A stretch of DNA of 64,000 bases from Micromonospora sp. C31 (GTDB lineage Bacteria; Actinomycetota; Actinomycetes; Mycobacteriales; Micromonosporaceae): assembly GCF_018070575.1 (NCBI RefSeq), contig NZ_JAGPXN010000011.1, forward strand, positions 1-64,000, in the 5' to 3' direction. Both the position numbers and the translations under genes were made by a program. Below, in pieces: positions 42,882-64,000 of the stretch (the stretch's first letter is position 1; each line of letters starts with the position of its first letter). Below the pieces are notes generated by a model. That model was not told the DNA's origin. It did not search any database and was given only the letters and a program-made list of their open reading frames with translations.

Positions 42882-44093
42882 ATGGCGAACAAGTGCCCGG
42901 TGCACGGGCATCGGAAGCTGATGGACGACGACTACTTCGCGAACCCGTACGCGGCGTACGAGCGCTACGCGACACTGCACGAGCAGGGCACCGTCCACCG
43001 CACGTGCCTCGACGACCACGGTCAGGTGTGGCTGGTCACCGGCCACGCGGAGGTCTACTCGGCGCTGCGCGACAAGCGCCTGGCGCGTCCCCGCGAGTAC
43101 TCCAACGGCGACTTCACCAGCCACCGCTTCCCGGAGGGCTCGGCGACCGGCACCATCGTCACCCTCGACCCGCCGGAGCACACGCGACTCAAGAAGATGA
43201 TCAACTTCACCTTCCTGCCCCGCAACCTGGAGACCTTCCGCCCCCGGGTGCACGAGCTGGTCGCGGCCCGGCTGGACGCCATCGAGGCGGCGGGCGGGGG
43301 CGACCTGGTCGGCGACTACGCGGCCATCCTGCCGATCACGATCGTCTGCGACGTGCTCGGCATCCCCGACGAGTACCGCAAGAACCTCAAGGAGATGGCG
43401 GACCTCGCCTTCGGCAGCGACGACGAGACCAACGCCCAGGTCCGCTCGACCATGTCGAAGATCATGAACGAGATCCGGCAACAGAAGACGGCGGAGCCCG
43501 GCGACGACCTCTTCTCGTACTGGATCCACGCCAGGAACGCCGACGGGGAGCCGGAGCTCGACCCCTACCAGGTGATGGCCCTGGCCCTGCTGACGATGCT
43601 GGGCGGCTACGACACCACCTCGGGGATGATCAGCCGGGGCGCGCTGGCGCTGCTCGACGACCCGGACACGCTGGAGCGCCTGCGCAAGGACCCGGACCTG
43701 TTCGACGAGGCCGTCGAGGAGTTGCTGCGCCGCAACGGCTCCGTGCACCACGGCTTCCGCCGCTTCGCCACCGAGGACATGGAGATCGACGGTACGAAGA
43801 TCGGCAAGGGCGACACGGTGCTGCTGCACCTGACCGCCGCCGGCAACGACCCGAAGCGGTTCCCCGATCCCCGGGTGCTCGACATCGACCGCGTCGACAA
43901 GGCGCACGTGGCGTTCGGCGGCGGCCCGCACTTCTGTTCCGGCTCCGAGCTGGCCCGGATGGAGGTCATCATCGCCCTCCGGGAACTGTTCACCCGCTTT
44001 CCGAACATCAAGCTGGCCGTGCCCCCGGAGTCGCTGAAGGTGCGGCACTCGCCGCTGGTGCCCGCCCTGGTGTCCCTTCCGGTCACAGTCTGA
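42882..44093 (+). CDS. Cytochrome P450
   Basis: P450 of 403 aa. The I-helix reads LLTMLGGYDTTSGMIS (acid-alcohol pair changed to Asp-Thr in a GGYDTT context), the ExxR motif is EELLRR, and the haem loop FGGGPHFCSGSELA carries Cys352. It is soluble and CYP105/107-like in layout. ATG at 42882 follows gaggacgac. A 244-bp gap separates it from the hydroxylase gene, so it may have its own promoter. Its likely redox partner is the ferredoxin at 57472. Substrate is either the amino acid unit or the polyketide chain. Confidence 0.93.
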   Translation: MANKCPVHGHRKLMDDDYFANPYAAYERYATLHEQGTVHRTCLDDHGQVWLVTGHAEVYSALRDKRLARPREYSNGDFTSHRFPEGSATGTIVTLDPPEHTRLKKMINFTFLPRNLETFRPRVHELVAARLDAIEAAGGGDLVGDYAAILPITIVCDVLGIPDEYRKNLKEMADLAFGSDDETNAQVRSTMSKIMNEIRQQKTAEPGDDLFSYWIHARNADGEPELDPYQVMALALLTMLGGYDTTSGMISRGALALLDDPDTLERLRKDPDLFDEAVEELLRRNGSVHHGFRRFATEDMEIDGTKIGKGDTVLLHLTAAGNDPKRFPDPRVLDIDRVDKAHVAFGGGPHFCSGSELARMEVIIALRELFTRFPNIKLAVPPESLKVRHSPLVPALVSLPVTV

Positions 44094-44151
44094 GCGCATC
44101 CCCACCCCCGGCCCGCAACCCCACTGCTATCCGACAAGAGGTTGTTGAACG

Positions 44152-57129
<12,978 letters not shown>

Positions 57130-57145
57130 CCCCGGGCGCGCACGA

Positions 57146-57182
57146 CGGCCCCCCGACCCGGCACGACCGGGGCGGGGGGCCG
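57146..57182 (+). terminator. Terminator after the PKS gene
   Basis: Perfect 9-bp GC stem, arms 57146-57154 and 57174-57182. It begins 17 nt after the PKS stop codon. Confidence 0.6.
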
Positions 57183-57277
57183 GTCCGTCCGCGTGGCGCC
57201 GGCGGCGGCCCATCCTTCCGGTGCGCAGGCGGCCCACGGGCCCGGGCCGGAAACGCCCGACCCGCTCGAAACCGGAA

Positions 57278-57319
57278 ACGGCCCACCGGCCCGGGGCGTA
57301 CCCGGGACCGGTGGGCCGT
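57278..57319. terminator. Bidirectional terminator in the convergent gap
   Basis: Perfect 12-bp stem, arms 57278-57289 and 57308-57319, 18-nt loop. Likely ends the minus-strand ferredoxin operon and backs up the PKS terminator. Confidence 0.65.
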
Positions 57320-57471
57320 GCGAGATGTCCTGCGGGCACCGGGGCCTTCAGCCGGCCGTCACTGCCGGTCGAGCTGTACGAGGCCGCCGAGGTGGACGGG
57401 GCCGCGCCTGCGGGATGTCGTCCGCGCACCGGTGGTGTCGCCGGGTGGCCGGGAGCCGGGATCGGCCACCG

Positions 57472-57714
57472 TCACCTCTTCGGGGCGATCTGTGCCCCCG
57501 TCCGCGCGTCGAACACCGAGATGGCCTCCACCGGGCAGAAGTCGGCGGCCTCCAGCACCGCGTCGGCCGGCGCCACCACGTCGGCCGACGGCCGGGCGAC
57601 CTGCTCCATCGTGAAGTGCTCCGGCGCGCTGCCGACGCAGAAGCCCGAGCTGACGCATCGGGCGGAGTCCACCGTCAACCGCCATCCGGCCTGGTCGTCC
57701 GCGTTCTCGCTCAC
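57472..57714 (-). CDS. 3Fe-4S ferredoxin
   Basis: Small electron carrier of 80 aa. Cluster ligands: Cys20, Cys26 (RCVSSGFCVG) and Cys60 (DFCPVEAI), the three-Cys spacing of actinobacterial 3Fe-4S ferredoxins serving P450s. The GTG start at 57714 overlaps the stop of a 21-codon upstream reading frame (GTGA). It is the only ferredoxin in the window and the natural partner of the P450 at 42882. No reductase gene is seen, so a housekeeping one must serve. Confidence 0.92.
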   Translation of the reverse strand: MSENADDQAGWRLTVDSARCVSSGFCVGSAPEHFTMEQVARPSADVVAPADAVLEAADFCPVEAISVFDARTGAQIAPKR

Positions 57715-57776
57715 CGCTGCCCCTCTCGTCCCGTGTCGGCGTCACCGGGCCGTCCGGCCTCCAGCGGGCCGCCCAT
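57711..57776 (-). CDS. 21-residue coupling reading frame
   Basis: Short frame MGGPLEAGRPGDADTGREGQ plus Arg. Its ATG lies 1 nt after the stop of the FG-GAP gene, in the same gtgagctgacatgg junction that precedes the amidase at the other end of the cluster. Its stop overlaps the ferredoxin GTG. It may keep ribosomes moving between the two genes. Whether it is a real peptide gene is unproven. Confidence 0.4.
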   Translation of the reverse strand: MGGPLEAGRPGDADTGREGQR

Positions 57777-57777
57777 G

Positions 57778-58662
57778 TCAGCTCACCACCGAGTACTTCT
57801 GCCAACCGGTGGCGAGGACCTTCGGCGCGGAGAACGTGGCCGAGGGCTGCTCCGGGTCGAACTTGCCGTTGTGCAGGTGGACGACGAGGGTGCCGTCGGC
57901 GCGTACGACCAGCAGGTCCGGCCGGCCGTCGAGGTCGATGTCGGTCACCACGACGTGCGCGAACTCCTGCCAGCCCCGGCCCAGCGTGAACCACTGGCCC
58001 TCCTCCCGCCACCAGGGGCCCTCCCCGGAGGTGTTCTGCGCGAACTCGTACAGGTCGAGGTCGCCGTTGGCGCGGCGGACCAGCAGGTCGGGCCGGCCGG
58101 TGCCGGTGACGTCGGCCATCGCGAGCGGGAAGTCCTCGACGTCGACGGTCACCATGCGGTGCGCGGTGCGGTCGTACGTCTCGTTCTGCCTGACCTGCCG
58201 CTGGTTGAAGAACGCGTCGACGTGGCCCGCGTCCTGCTCCCGGCCGAACATGTCGTCGCAGCCGTCCAGGTCCATGTCCGCGATGCCCAGCGTCTCCCAC
58301 TTCTTGTCGTCGCGCGCGCCGGAGATGCGGATCGGTTCGCCGAGGGTGTCGAGGCCGTTCAGCCCACCCTTGTTCGGGTAGAGGAAGATTCCGTGGGTCG
58401 GGTTCATGAAGCTCATGCTCACGCCGATGACGTCGGCGTAGCCGTTGCCGTTGACGTCGATGGGACGAACCAGTCCGTAATTGCGCGTGGGATGGAAGTC
58501 GGTGCTGATCAGCACCGGCTCACCGAAGGTCTCGCTACCCCGGAAGCTGCCACTGTGCGGGAAGACCAACAGTTCACCCGTGACGTCGTCGCGGGCCATG
58601 ATGTCCATCCTCCCGTCCCCGTTGAACGATCGGCAGTGACCATTCCCGTACATGCGTGCCAC
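57778..58662 (-). CDS. FG-GAP/VCBS beta-propeller repeat protein
   Basis: Protein of 294 aa built of about five to six FG-GAP/VCBS-type repeats with Asp/Asn-Gly loops: NGDGRMDIMARDDVTGELLV, DVNGNGYADVIG, DMDLDGCDDMFG, DVTGTGRPDLLVRRANGDL, DIDLDGRPDLLVVRADGTL. These usually form a beta-propeller with Ca2+-binding loops. No signal peptide is visible, which is unusual for a family that is mostly extracellular. GTG at 58662 with ggagg 6 nt upstream. Its role in the cluster is unknown: ligand binding, scaffold or resistance are guesses. A deleted paralogue lies at 33768-33986, and both have the same upstream element. Confidence 0.8.
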   Translation of the reverse strand: MARMYGNGHCRSFNGDGRMDIMARDDVTGELLVFPHSGSFRGSETFGEPVLISTDFHPTRNYGLVRPIDVNGNGYADVIGVSMSFMNPTHGIFLYPNKGGLNGLDTLGEPIRISGARDDKKWETLGIADMDLDGCDDMFGREQDAGHVDAFFNQRQVRQNETYDRTAHRMVTVDVEDFPLAMADVTGTGRPDLLVRRANGDLDLYEFAQNTSGEGPWWREEGQWFTLGRGWQEFAHVVVTDIDLDGRPDLLVVRADGTLVVHLHNGKFDPEQPSATFSAPKVLATGWQKYSVVS

Positions 58663-58723
58663 AAATAACCTCCACGTACGCCCCGAAATACGACAGTCCG
58701 ATCATTACGAACAGGAGTGGGGC

Positions 58724-58754
58724 GGGTAACCCCTACCTGCACCCCTCACCACCC
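58724..58754 (-). promoter_or_regulatory. Conserved cluster promoter element, copy 2
   Basis: Same element as at 34068-34098: GGGTAACCCCTAC, 3 variable nt, CACCCCTCACCACCC. It lies 62 bp upstream of the FG-GAP start. Reading the minus strand it would sit just ahead of a poor -35/-10 pair, as expected for an activator site. Confidence 0.75.
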
Positions 58755-58824
58755 GGGAAGACGGCAACCTGCGAGGGAGATCGACGAACGACAAAGCCGA
58801 ACCAGACTTCACGTCGGCCCGGAG

Positions 58825-60021
58825 TCAGCGGAATTTGACGTGGGATCGGTTCAGTTCGGCCACCGAGGAGACCCCGAGCAACTTCATGGTGACCTCGATC
58901 TCGCGGCTCAGGATCTCCATTGCGCGTACGACGCCACGGCGGCCGCCGGCCATCAGCCCGTACTGGTAGGCCCGGCCGACCACGGCGGCGGTGGCGCCCA
59001 GGGCGAGCGCCGCCACGATGTCGGCGCCCGAGGTGATGCCGGTGTCGACCAGCACCTCGACCCGGTCGCCGACCTCGTCGACGACGTGCGGCAGCAGCTC
59101 CACGGGCACCGGCGCCCGGTCGAGCTTGCGCCCGCCGTGCGTGGAGAGCCACACCCCGTCGACCCCGGCGGCCGCGACCCGCTTGGCGTCGGCGACGCTC
59201 TGCACGCCCTTGGCGACGAGCTTGCCCGACCAGGCACCGCGCAGCCACTCGACGTCCTCGATGGACAGCCGAGGGTTGAACACCCGTTTGATCATGTCGG
59301 AGGCGGACCCGCCGGTGGCCTTGAGCACCTGCGGCGACGGGGTGCCCGCCCGCCACTGCCGGACCCACCAGCCCGGGTGCAGGAACGCCTCGGCGATGGT
59401 GCCGACGCTCATCGACGGTGGGATGGTGAGCCCGTTGCGGATGTCGCGGCGACGCGGCACGGAGATCGGCGTGTCCAGCGTCAGCAGGATCGTGTCGAAC
59501 CTCGCCTCCTCCGCGAGCGCGAGCAGCTCCTTGACCATCGCCCGGTCCTCGGCGAAGTACAGCTGGAACCAGTGCCGGCCCTCCGGCGCGGCGGCGGCGA
59601 CGTCCGCCAGCGAGGTGGTGGCGAGGGTGGAGACCGAGTACGGCACGCCGAACTGCTGTGCCACCGAGGCGACCGCCGGCTCGCCCTCGGCGTGCATGAC
59701 CCGGTTGAACCCGACGGGAGCCAGGGCGAACGGCAGCTTCTGCCGCTTGCCCAGCACCATGCGGCTGGTGTCCAGTTCGGACACGTCGCGCAGCACCGAA
59801 GGCTGGAACTCGATGTTCGCGAAGGTCTCCCGCGCGCGGGTGAGGCTGCGTTCGCTGTCCGCCGCCCCGTCGCAGTAGTCGAAGACCATCCGGGGCACGG
59901 CCCGGCGGGCGGTGGCGCGCAAATCGGCGATGCCCGCCGCGCGCAGCAGCCGGCGTTCCGTCGGGTTCCACGCCACCTTGGGCGGCTTGATCAGGGTGCT
60001 CATCCGAGCGGACTTGCTCAT
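58825..60021 (-). CDS. FMN-dependent alpha-hydroxy-acid oxidase/dehydrogenase
   Basis: TIM-barrel flavoenzyme of 398 aa (glycolate oxidase/lactate dehydrogenase/mandelate oxidase family). Motifs: DYCDGAADSERSL, FALAPVGFNRVMH, FQLYFAEDR, LLTLDTPISVPRRRDIRNG, and the active-site His and Arg in WLSTHGGRKLD. The usual FMN-phosphate motif DGGxRxGxD is DTGITSGADI, losing its Arg. It would oxidise a 2-hydroxy acid to a 2-oxo acid; the substrate could be a starter or extender precursor. ATG at 60021 with aaggaag upstream. It lies 59 nt after the PKS gene on the same strand. Confidence 0.88.
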   Translation of the reverse strand: MSKSARMSTLIKPPKVAWNPTERRLLRAAGIADLRATARRAVPRMVFDYCDGAADSERSLTRARETFANIEFQPSVLRDVSELDTSRMVLGKRQKLPFALAPVGFNRVMHAEGEPAVASVAQQFGVPYSVSTLATTSLADVAAAAPEGRHWFQLYFAEDRAMVKELLALAEEARFDTILLTLDTPISVPRRRDIRNGLTIPPSMSVGTIAEAFLHPGWWVRQWRAGTPSPQVLKATGGSASDMIKRVFNPRLSIEDVEWLRGAWSGKLVAKGVQSVADAKRVAAAGVDGVWLSTHGGRKLDRAPVPVELLPHVVDEVGDRVEVLVDTGITSGADIVAALALGATAAVVGRAYQYGLMAGGRRGVVRAMEILSREIEVTMKLLGVSSVAELNRSHVKFR

Positions 60022-60080
60022 GCGGGCTTCCTTCTGTGAGGGGGGTGAGGAAGGGGGCGGCTCCACGTCGTGGGAGGCGG

Positions 60081-63000
60081 CTACGCGGCGAGGGCCCGCT
60101 GGGCGAGCAGTTCCTCGACCACCTCGGCGGGTGTCGGATGGTCGTAGACGAGCGCGGCCGTCAGTTCCAGCCCGGTGAGGGCTTCGAGCCTGCGGCGCAG
60201 CTCCACGGCGGTGAGGGAGGAGAAGCCGATGTCCAGGAACTCCTGGTCCTCCTCGACGGTGGCCGCCGACGGCAGACCGAGCGTGTACGCGGTCTGGGCC
60301 CGTACCACGTGGGACAGCACCGTGCGGCTCTCGGCCTCGTCGGCGCCGTCGAGCAGCCGGCGCAACGCGTCCGGATCGTCGACGTCGAGCGTGTCCTCGG
60401 CGGTCTCGGTGATGTGGCGCATCGCGTCCGGCAGGTCCCGCAGCAGCGGGCTCGGCCGGTACCGGGTGTAGTCGGGCACGAACGAGGCCCAGTCCACGTC
60501 GGCCGCGACCCGGCCGACGGCGCCCGCGCCCACCGCGGCGGCGAACCGCTCGACGGTGAGGTCCGGCCCGACCGCTACGCACACCGCCCCGTCGCGCCGC
60601 TGGGCGATCGCGTCGAACACGGCCGCCGTCTCGGCGGCGCCGGCGACCCCGAACAGCTCGTCGACCGTGTGCACGAGCACGAGCCGCTCCGCCTCGGCGG
60701 CGAGGGCGGTCGGGACCGCGTCGACGGCGTCGCTGGTGACGACCACCGTGTCGGCGGCGCCCGTGGTGGTGATCGTCACGCCCGCCGCGTCCAGCAGGGC
60801 GGCGATCCGCTCCGCCAGCGGCCCGCCGTGCAGCGCGACCGGGCCGGCCGGCCGCCACGGGTCACCCGGCTGTGCGGGGGCCGCGACGAGCCGGCGGGCG
60901 AAGACGCCCGCCGGGCGCAGCGCCACCTGGTCCTCGCCCGCGCCCCGGGTGAGCACCCGGCACAGGGCGCTCAGGGTCCGGTCGTCGAGCGCCTCCGGCA
61001 GGTCGACGACCCCACCCCAGGCGCGGGGCGTGGTGACGGCGGCGGCCCGGCCGAAGCCCCACGCCGCCGCCCCGCACGGGTCGGTGACGCGTTCGCCGGG
61101 GGCGACCGCGACCGCCTGCCGGGTCAGCGCCCACACCGGGGCGTCGATGCGGGCCTCGTCGAGGGCCCCGAGCAACTCGGCGGGAGCGGGTCCGGTGGGC
61201 GTCGTCAGCACCCCCGACACCACGTGGTCCGGCGCGAGGTCGAGCAGTTCGTCGGTCGTGCCGACGCGGTACCCGCGGACGTCGGCGCCGTGCCGGGCCA
61301 TCGCCTCGGCGATCGGACCGGCGCCCTCCGGCACCAGCCAGACGCCCGGGAGGGCGGCGGCCGGCAGCCCGGTCACCGGGGACCACCGCAGCTGGTAGCC
61401 CGGCGCGGGTCCACGCCGCCAGGTCGACAGGGCCACCGCCACGTCCTTGAGGGTCGCGGTGTCGTCCAGACCCAGCAGCGCGCCCAGGTCGTCGCGGTCG
61501 ACCGCGGCCCAGAAGTCGTCGCCGGGCGCGGCGACGGCGGGCGCGTCCGGCCACAGGCGGGTGCGCTGGAAGGCGTACGTGGGCAGCGCCACCGCACGCG
61601 CGCCGGCGAAGAAGGCCGCCCAGTCGACGGGTACGCCACGGTTGTGCAGGCGGGCGAGGGCCTCGGTCGCCACCAGTGCCGGGTCCCGGTCGGCGCGTTG
61701 CGCGGGAACGAATTCGCCGTCCGCCACGCAGTCGCGACCGAGCGCGGTGAGCACCGCGTCCGGGCCCAGTTCGAGGAAGGTGCGTACGCCGCGGGCCGCC
61801 AGCGCCTCGACCGCCGTGGCGAAGCGCACCGTGGCCCGCACCTGCTCCACCCAGTACCCGGACGTCAGCTCGGCGACGTCGCCGGTGACCGTGGAGAGCA
61901 CGGGGATCGTCGGCGGATGGTGCGCGACGGACTCGGCCACCGCGCGGAACTCGCCGAGCATGGGCTCCATCAGCGGCGAGTGGAACGCGTGCGACACGGT
62001 GAGCCGCTTGGTCTTGCGACCGGAGCCGGCCAACTTACCGGCGACCGCCAGGGTGGCGGCCTCCGCGCCGGAGAGCACCACCGACTCCGGCCCGTTGACG
62101 GCGGCGATCGCCACGTCGCCGGTGAGCAGCGGCGTTACCTCGTCCACCGTGGCCCGTACGGCCACCATCGCGCCGCCCGTGGGCAGCGCCTGCATCAGCC
62201 GGCCGCGGGCGGCCACCAGCCGGGCGGCGTCCGGCAGGGTGAGTACGCCCGCCACGTGCGCGGCGGCCAGCTCACCGATCGAGTGCCCCGCCACGTGGTC
62301 CGGCCGTACGCCCCACGACTCGAACAACCGGAACAGGGCCACCTCCACCGCGAACAACGCCGGCTGCGCCCAGCCCGTCTGGTGCACCTCCTCGGTGTCC
62401 AGCACCTCCCGCAACGGCCGCTCCAGGTGCCGGTCGAGTTCCCCGCACACCTCGTCGAACGCCCGCGCGAACGCCGGGAAGCCCAGTAGTTGCGCCGTCA
62501 TGCCGACCCGCTGCGCCCCCTGGCCGGTGAACAGCACGGCCGTCGCGCCGGCGGTGTCGGCGATCCCGCCGACCGCACCGGGCGCGTTCTCGCCGCGGGC
62601 CAGCGCGGAAAGGCCGGCGCGCAACTCGTCCAGGTTCCGGCCCAGCACGGCCGCCCGGTGCCGCAGCGCGGTACGGGTGGTGGCCAGCGAGAAGCCCACG
62701 TCGGCGGCGGACGCGTCGGCGGTGAGGCGCGCGGCGAGCCGGGCCGCCTGGTCGCGCAGCGCGGCCTGGTCGCGGCCGGACACCAGCAGCGGCACCACCG
62801 GCACCTCGGCGGTCGAGTCCACCACCACCGGCTCCGGCGCCTGCTCGATGATCGCGTGCGCGTTGGTGCCGGAGATGCCGAACGAGGAGACGCCGGCGCG
62901 GCGCGGGCGTCCCGTCTCCGGCCAGGGCACCGCCTCGGTCAACAGCCGGACGGCCCCGTCGGCCCAGTCCACGTGCGGCGACGGCGCGTCGACGTGCAGC

Positions 63001-64000
63001 GTCCGCGGCAGCACGCCGTGCCGGATCGCCTCCACCATCTTGATCACGCCGGCGACCCCGGCGGCGGCCTGGGTGTGCCCGATGTTCGACTTGATCGAGC
63101 CGACCCAGAGCGGCTGCTCGCCCCGGTCGCGGCCGTACGCCGCGATCAGCGACCGGGCCTCGATCGGGTCGCCCAACGTGGTGCCGGTGCCGTGCGCCTC
63201 GACGGCGTCCACGTCGCCGGGGCGCAGCCGCGCGTCGGCGAGCGCCTGGTTGACCAGGCGCTGCTGGGAGGGGCCGTTCGGTGCGGTCATGCCGTTGCTC
63301 GCGCCGTCCTGGTTCACGGCGGTGGCGCGGACGACGGCGAGCACCGGGTGGCCGTTGCGGCGCGCGTCGGAGAGCTTCTCGAGCACCAGTACGCCGACGC
63401 CCTCGCCCCAGCCGGTGCCGTCCGCGCCGGCGGCGAAGGACTTGCACCGCCCGTCCGGCGCGAGGGCCCGCTGGCGGCTGAAGTCGATGAACGCGTTGGG
63501 CGTCGCGAGCACGGTCACGCCGCCGGCGAGGGCCAGGGCGCACTCGCCCCGGCGCAGCGACTGGGCGGCCAGGTGCAGGGTGACCAGCGACGACGAGCAC
63601 GCCGTGTCGACGGTGACGGCCGGCCCCTCCAGCCCCAGCGCGTACGACACCCGCCCGGAGACCACACCACCGGCGACGCCGGTGCCGATGAAGCCGTCCA
63701 GCTCGGCGGGCAGGTGTTGCAGGTGCGCGCTGTAGTCGTGGTACATCAGGCCGGCGAACACCCCGGTGCGGCTGCCGCGCAGGGTGGTGGGATCGATGCC
63801 GGCGCGCTCGACGGCCTCCCACGAGGTCTCCAGGAACAGCCGCTGCTGCGGGTCCATGGCCAGGGCCTCGCGTCGGGAGATGCCGAAGAACTCGGCGTCG
63901 AACCAGGCCGCGTCGTACAGGAACGCGCCCTCGCCGCAGTAGGTGCGGCCCGGCTTCTCCGGGTCCGGGTCGACGAGGTTGTCGATGTCCCAGCCCCGGT
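60081..64000 (-). CDS. Type I PKS module KS-AT-KRdeg-ACP, partial (5' end beyond window)
   Basis: About 1306 residues visible; the gene continues past 64000, and the first visible codons read RGWDIDNLVDPDPEKPG inside a KS. The KS has TACSSS (Cys codon near 63598) and the two His motifs (EAHGTGT, KSNIGH). The AT has GQGAQ, GHSIGE and HAFH (rc of 61980-61991), so malonyl-type. The following 450 residues are a KR-like region without glycine-rich loop or Tyr/Asn catalytic residues, so no ketoreduction. The ACP reads DIGFSSLTAVEL: the Asp of GFDSL is Ser, but the phosphopantetheine Ser remains. The protein ends 20-odd residues later with neither TE nor a docking helix, consistent with a last PKS module that leaves a beta-keto thioester. 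Confidence 0.93.
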   Translation of the reverse strand, partial: RGWDIDNLVDPDPEKPGRTYCGEGAFLYDAAWFDAEFFGISRREALAMDPQQRLFLETSWEAVERAGIDPTTLRGSRTGVFAGLMYHDYSAHLQHLPAELDGFIGTGVAGGVVSGRVSYALGLEGPAVTVDTACSSSLVTLHLAAQSLRRGECALALAGGVTVLATPNAFIDFSRQRALAPDGRCKSFAAGADGTGWGEGVGVLVLEKLSDARRNGHPVLAVVRATAVNQDGASNGMTAPNGPSQQRLVNQALADARLRPGDVDAVEAHGTGTTLGDPIEARSLIAAYGRDRGEQPLWVGSIKSNIGHTQAAAGVAGVIKMVEAIRHGVLPRTLHVDAPSPHVDWADGAVRLLTEAVPWPETGRPRRAGVSSFGISGTNAHAIIEQAPEPVVVDSTAEVPVVPLLVSGRDQAALRDQAARLAARLTADASAADVGFSLATTRTALRHRAAVLGRNLDELRAGLSALARGENAPGAVGGIADTAGATAVLFTGQGAQRVGMTAQLLGFPAFARAFDEVCGELDRHLERPLREVLDTEEVHQTGWAQPALFAVEVALFRLFESWGVRPDHVAGHSIGELAAAHVAGVLTLPDAARLVAARGRLMQALPTGGAMVAVRATVDEVTPLLTGDVAIAAVNGPESVVLSGAEAATLAVAGKLAGSGRKTKRLTVSHAFHSPLMEPMLGEFRAVAESVAHHPPTIPVLSTVTGDVAELTSGYWVEQVRATVRFATAVEALAARGVRTFLELGPDAVLTALGRDCVADGEFVPAQRADRDPALVATEALARLHNRGVPVDWAAFFAGARAVALPTYAFQRTRLWPDAPAVAAPGDDFWAAVDRDDLGALLGLDDTATLKDVAVALSTWRRGPAPGYQLRWSPVTGLPAAALPGVWLVPEGAGPIAEAMARHGADVRGYRVGTTDELLDLAPDHVVSGVLTTPTGPAPAELLGALDEARIDAPVWALTRQAVAVAPGERVTDPCGAAAWGFGRAAAVTTPRAWGGVVDLPEALDDRTLSALCRVLTRGAGEDQVALRPAGVFARRLVAAPAQPGDPWRPAGPVALHGGPLAERIAALLDAAGVTITTTGAADTVVVTSDAVDAVPTALAAEAERLVLVHTVDELFGVAGAAETAAVFDAIAQRRDGAVCVAVGPDLTVERFAAAVGAGAVGRVAADVDWASFVPDYTRYRPSPLLRDLPDAMRHITETAEDTLDVDDPDALRRLLDGADEAESRTVLSHVVRAQTAYTLGLPSAATVEEDQEFLDIGFSSLTAVELRRRLEALTGLELTAALVYDHPTPAEVVEELLAQRALAA

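Larger units (their letters stand above)
57130..57471. other. Convergent intergenic region with two terminators
   Basis: 342 bp between the PKS stop and the ferredoxin stop. It contains two hairpins (listed separately) and no supportable gene. Open frames crossing it are antisense or chance frames. Confidence 0.6.

Overview
The window reads as a chromosomal segment of a very GC-rich actinomycete, most like Micromonospora or a close relative. The grounds are the base composition, frequent GTG starts, tightly coupled genes (many ATGA or GTGA overlaps), and typical actinobacterial families: ECF sigma/anti-sigma pair, class F sortase, SpoIIE-type phosphatase with a STAS protein, DUF202, DUF4397 and DUF6232. 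I see no rRNA, tRNA, CRISPR array, insertion sequence or phage gene. The genus is inferred.

From 133 to about 32.2 kb the region is mostly core or regulatory: cysteine desulfurase, class F sortase with a DUF4397 surface protein, ECF sigma and anti-sigma factors, a P-type cation ATPase, the ETF subunits FixA/FixB, two GNAT acetyltransferases, a DUF202 pair, a TPP enzyme, enoyl-CoA hydratase, two DUF6232 membrane proteins, ribokinase, ABC ATPase, a ROK regulator, a GH3 N-acetylhexosaminidase, the SpoIIE/STAS pair, a TetR operon behind a promoter with two palindromic operators, a Clp-N/HTH protein whose promoter is embedded in two palindromes, and a translationally coupled ABC transporter/two-component operon. 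Perfect-stem hairpins separate many transcription units.

From about 32.3 kb to the right edge, and beyond it, lies a hybrid NRPS-PKS gene cluster I cannot match to a named product. On the minus strand a 72-residue FG-GAP relic is followed by an amidase. On the plus strand come an ABC exporter, a Cys-nucleophile alpha/beta hydrolase, an A-T didomain whose binding-pocket residues read as asparagine, a C-A-T protein whose adenylation domain has lost its core motifs, an AsnO-like Fe(II)/2-oxoglutarate hydroxylase, a P450, and a 4325-residue PKS (ligase-KRdegenerate-ACP, then two KS-AT-DH-KR-ACP modules). On the minus strand follow a 3Fe-4S ferredoxin, a full-length FG-GAP protein, an FMN hydroxy-acid oxidase, and a second PKS (KS-AT-KRdegenerate-ACP) cut by the window edge.

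Working model (inference): the A-T protein activates Asn. AsnO-like chemistry gives 3-hydroxy-Asn. The Cys hydrolase moves the residue to the carrier domain of the C-A-T protein, which cannot load itself, much like SyrB1/SyrC/SyrE logic. The PKS modules supply a dienyl/beta-keto chain, and the P450 with its ferredoxin tailors the product. No type I thioesterase is seen, so release is unresolved. The two FG-GAP genes share a conserved promoter element of about 31 bp and the same 14-bp 3' junction, which ties both ends of the cluster into one putative regulon.
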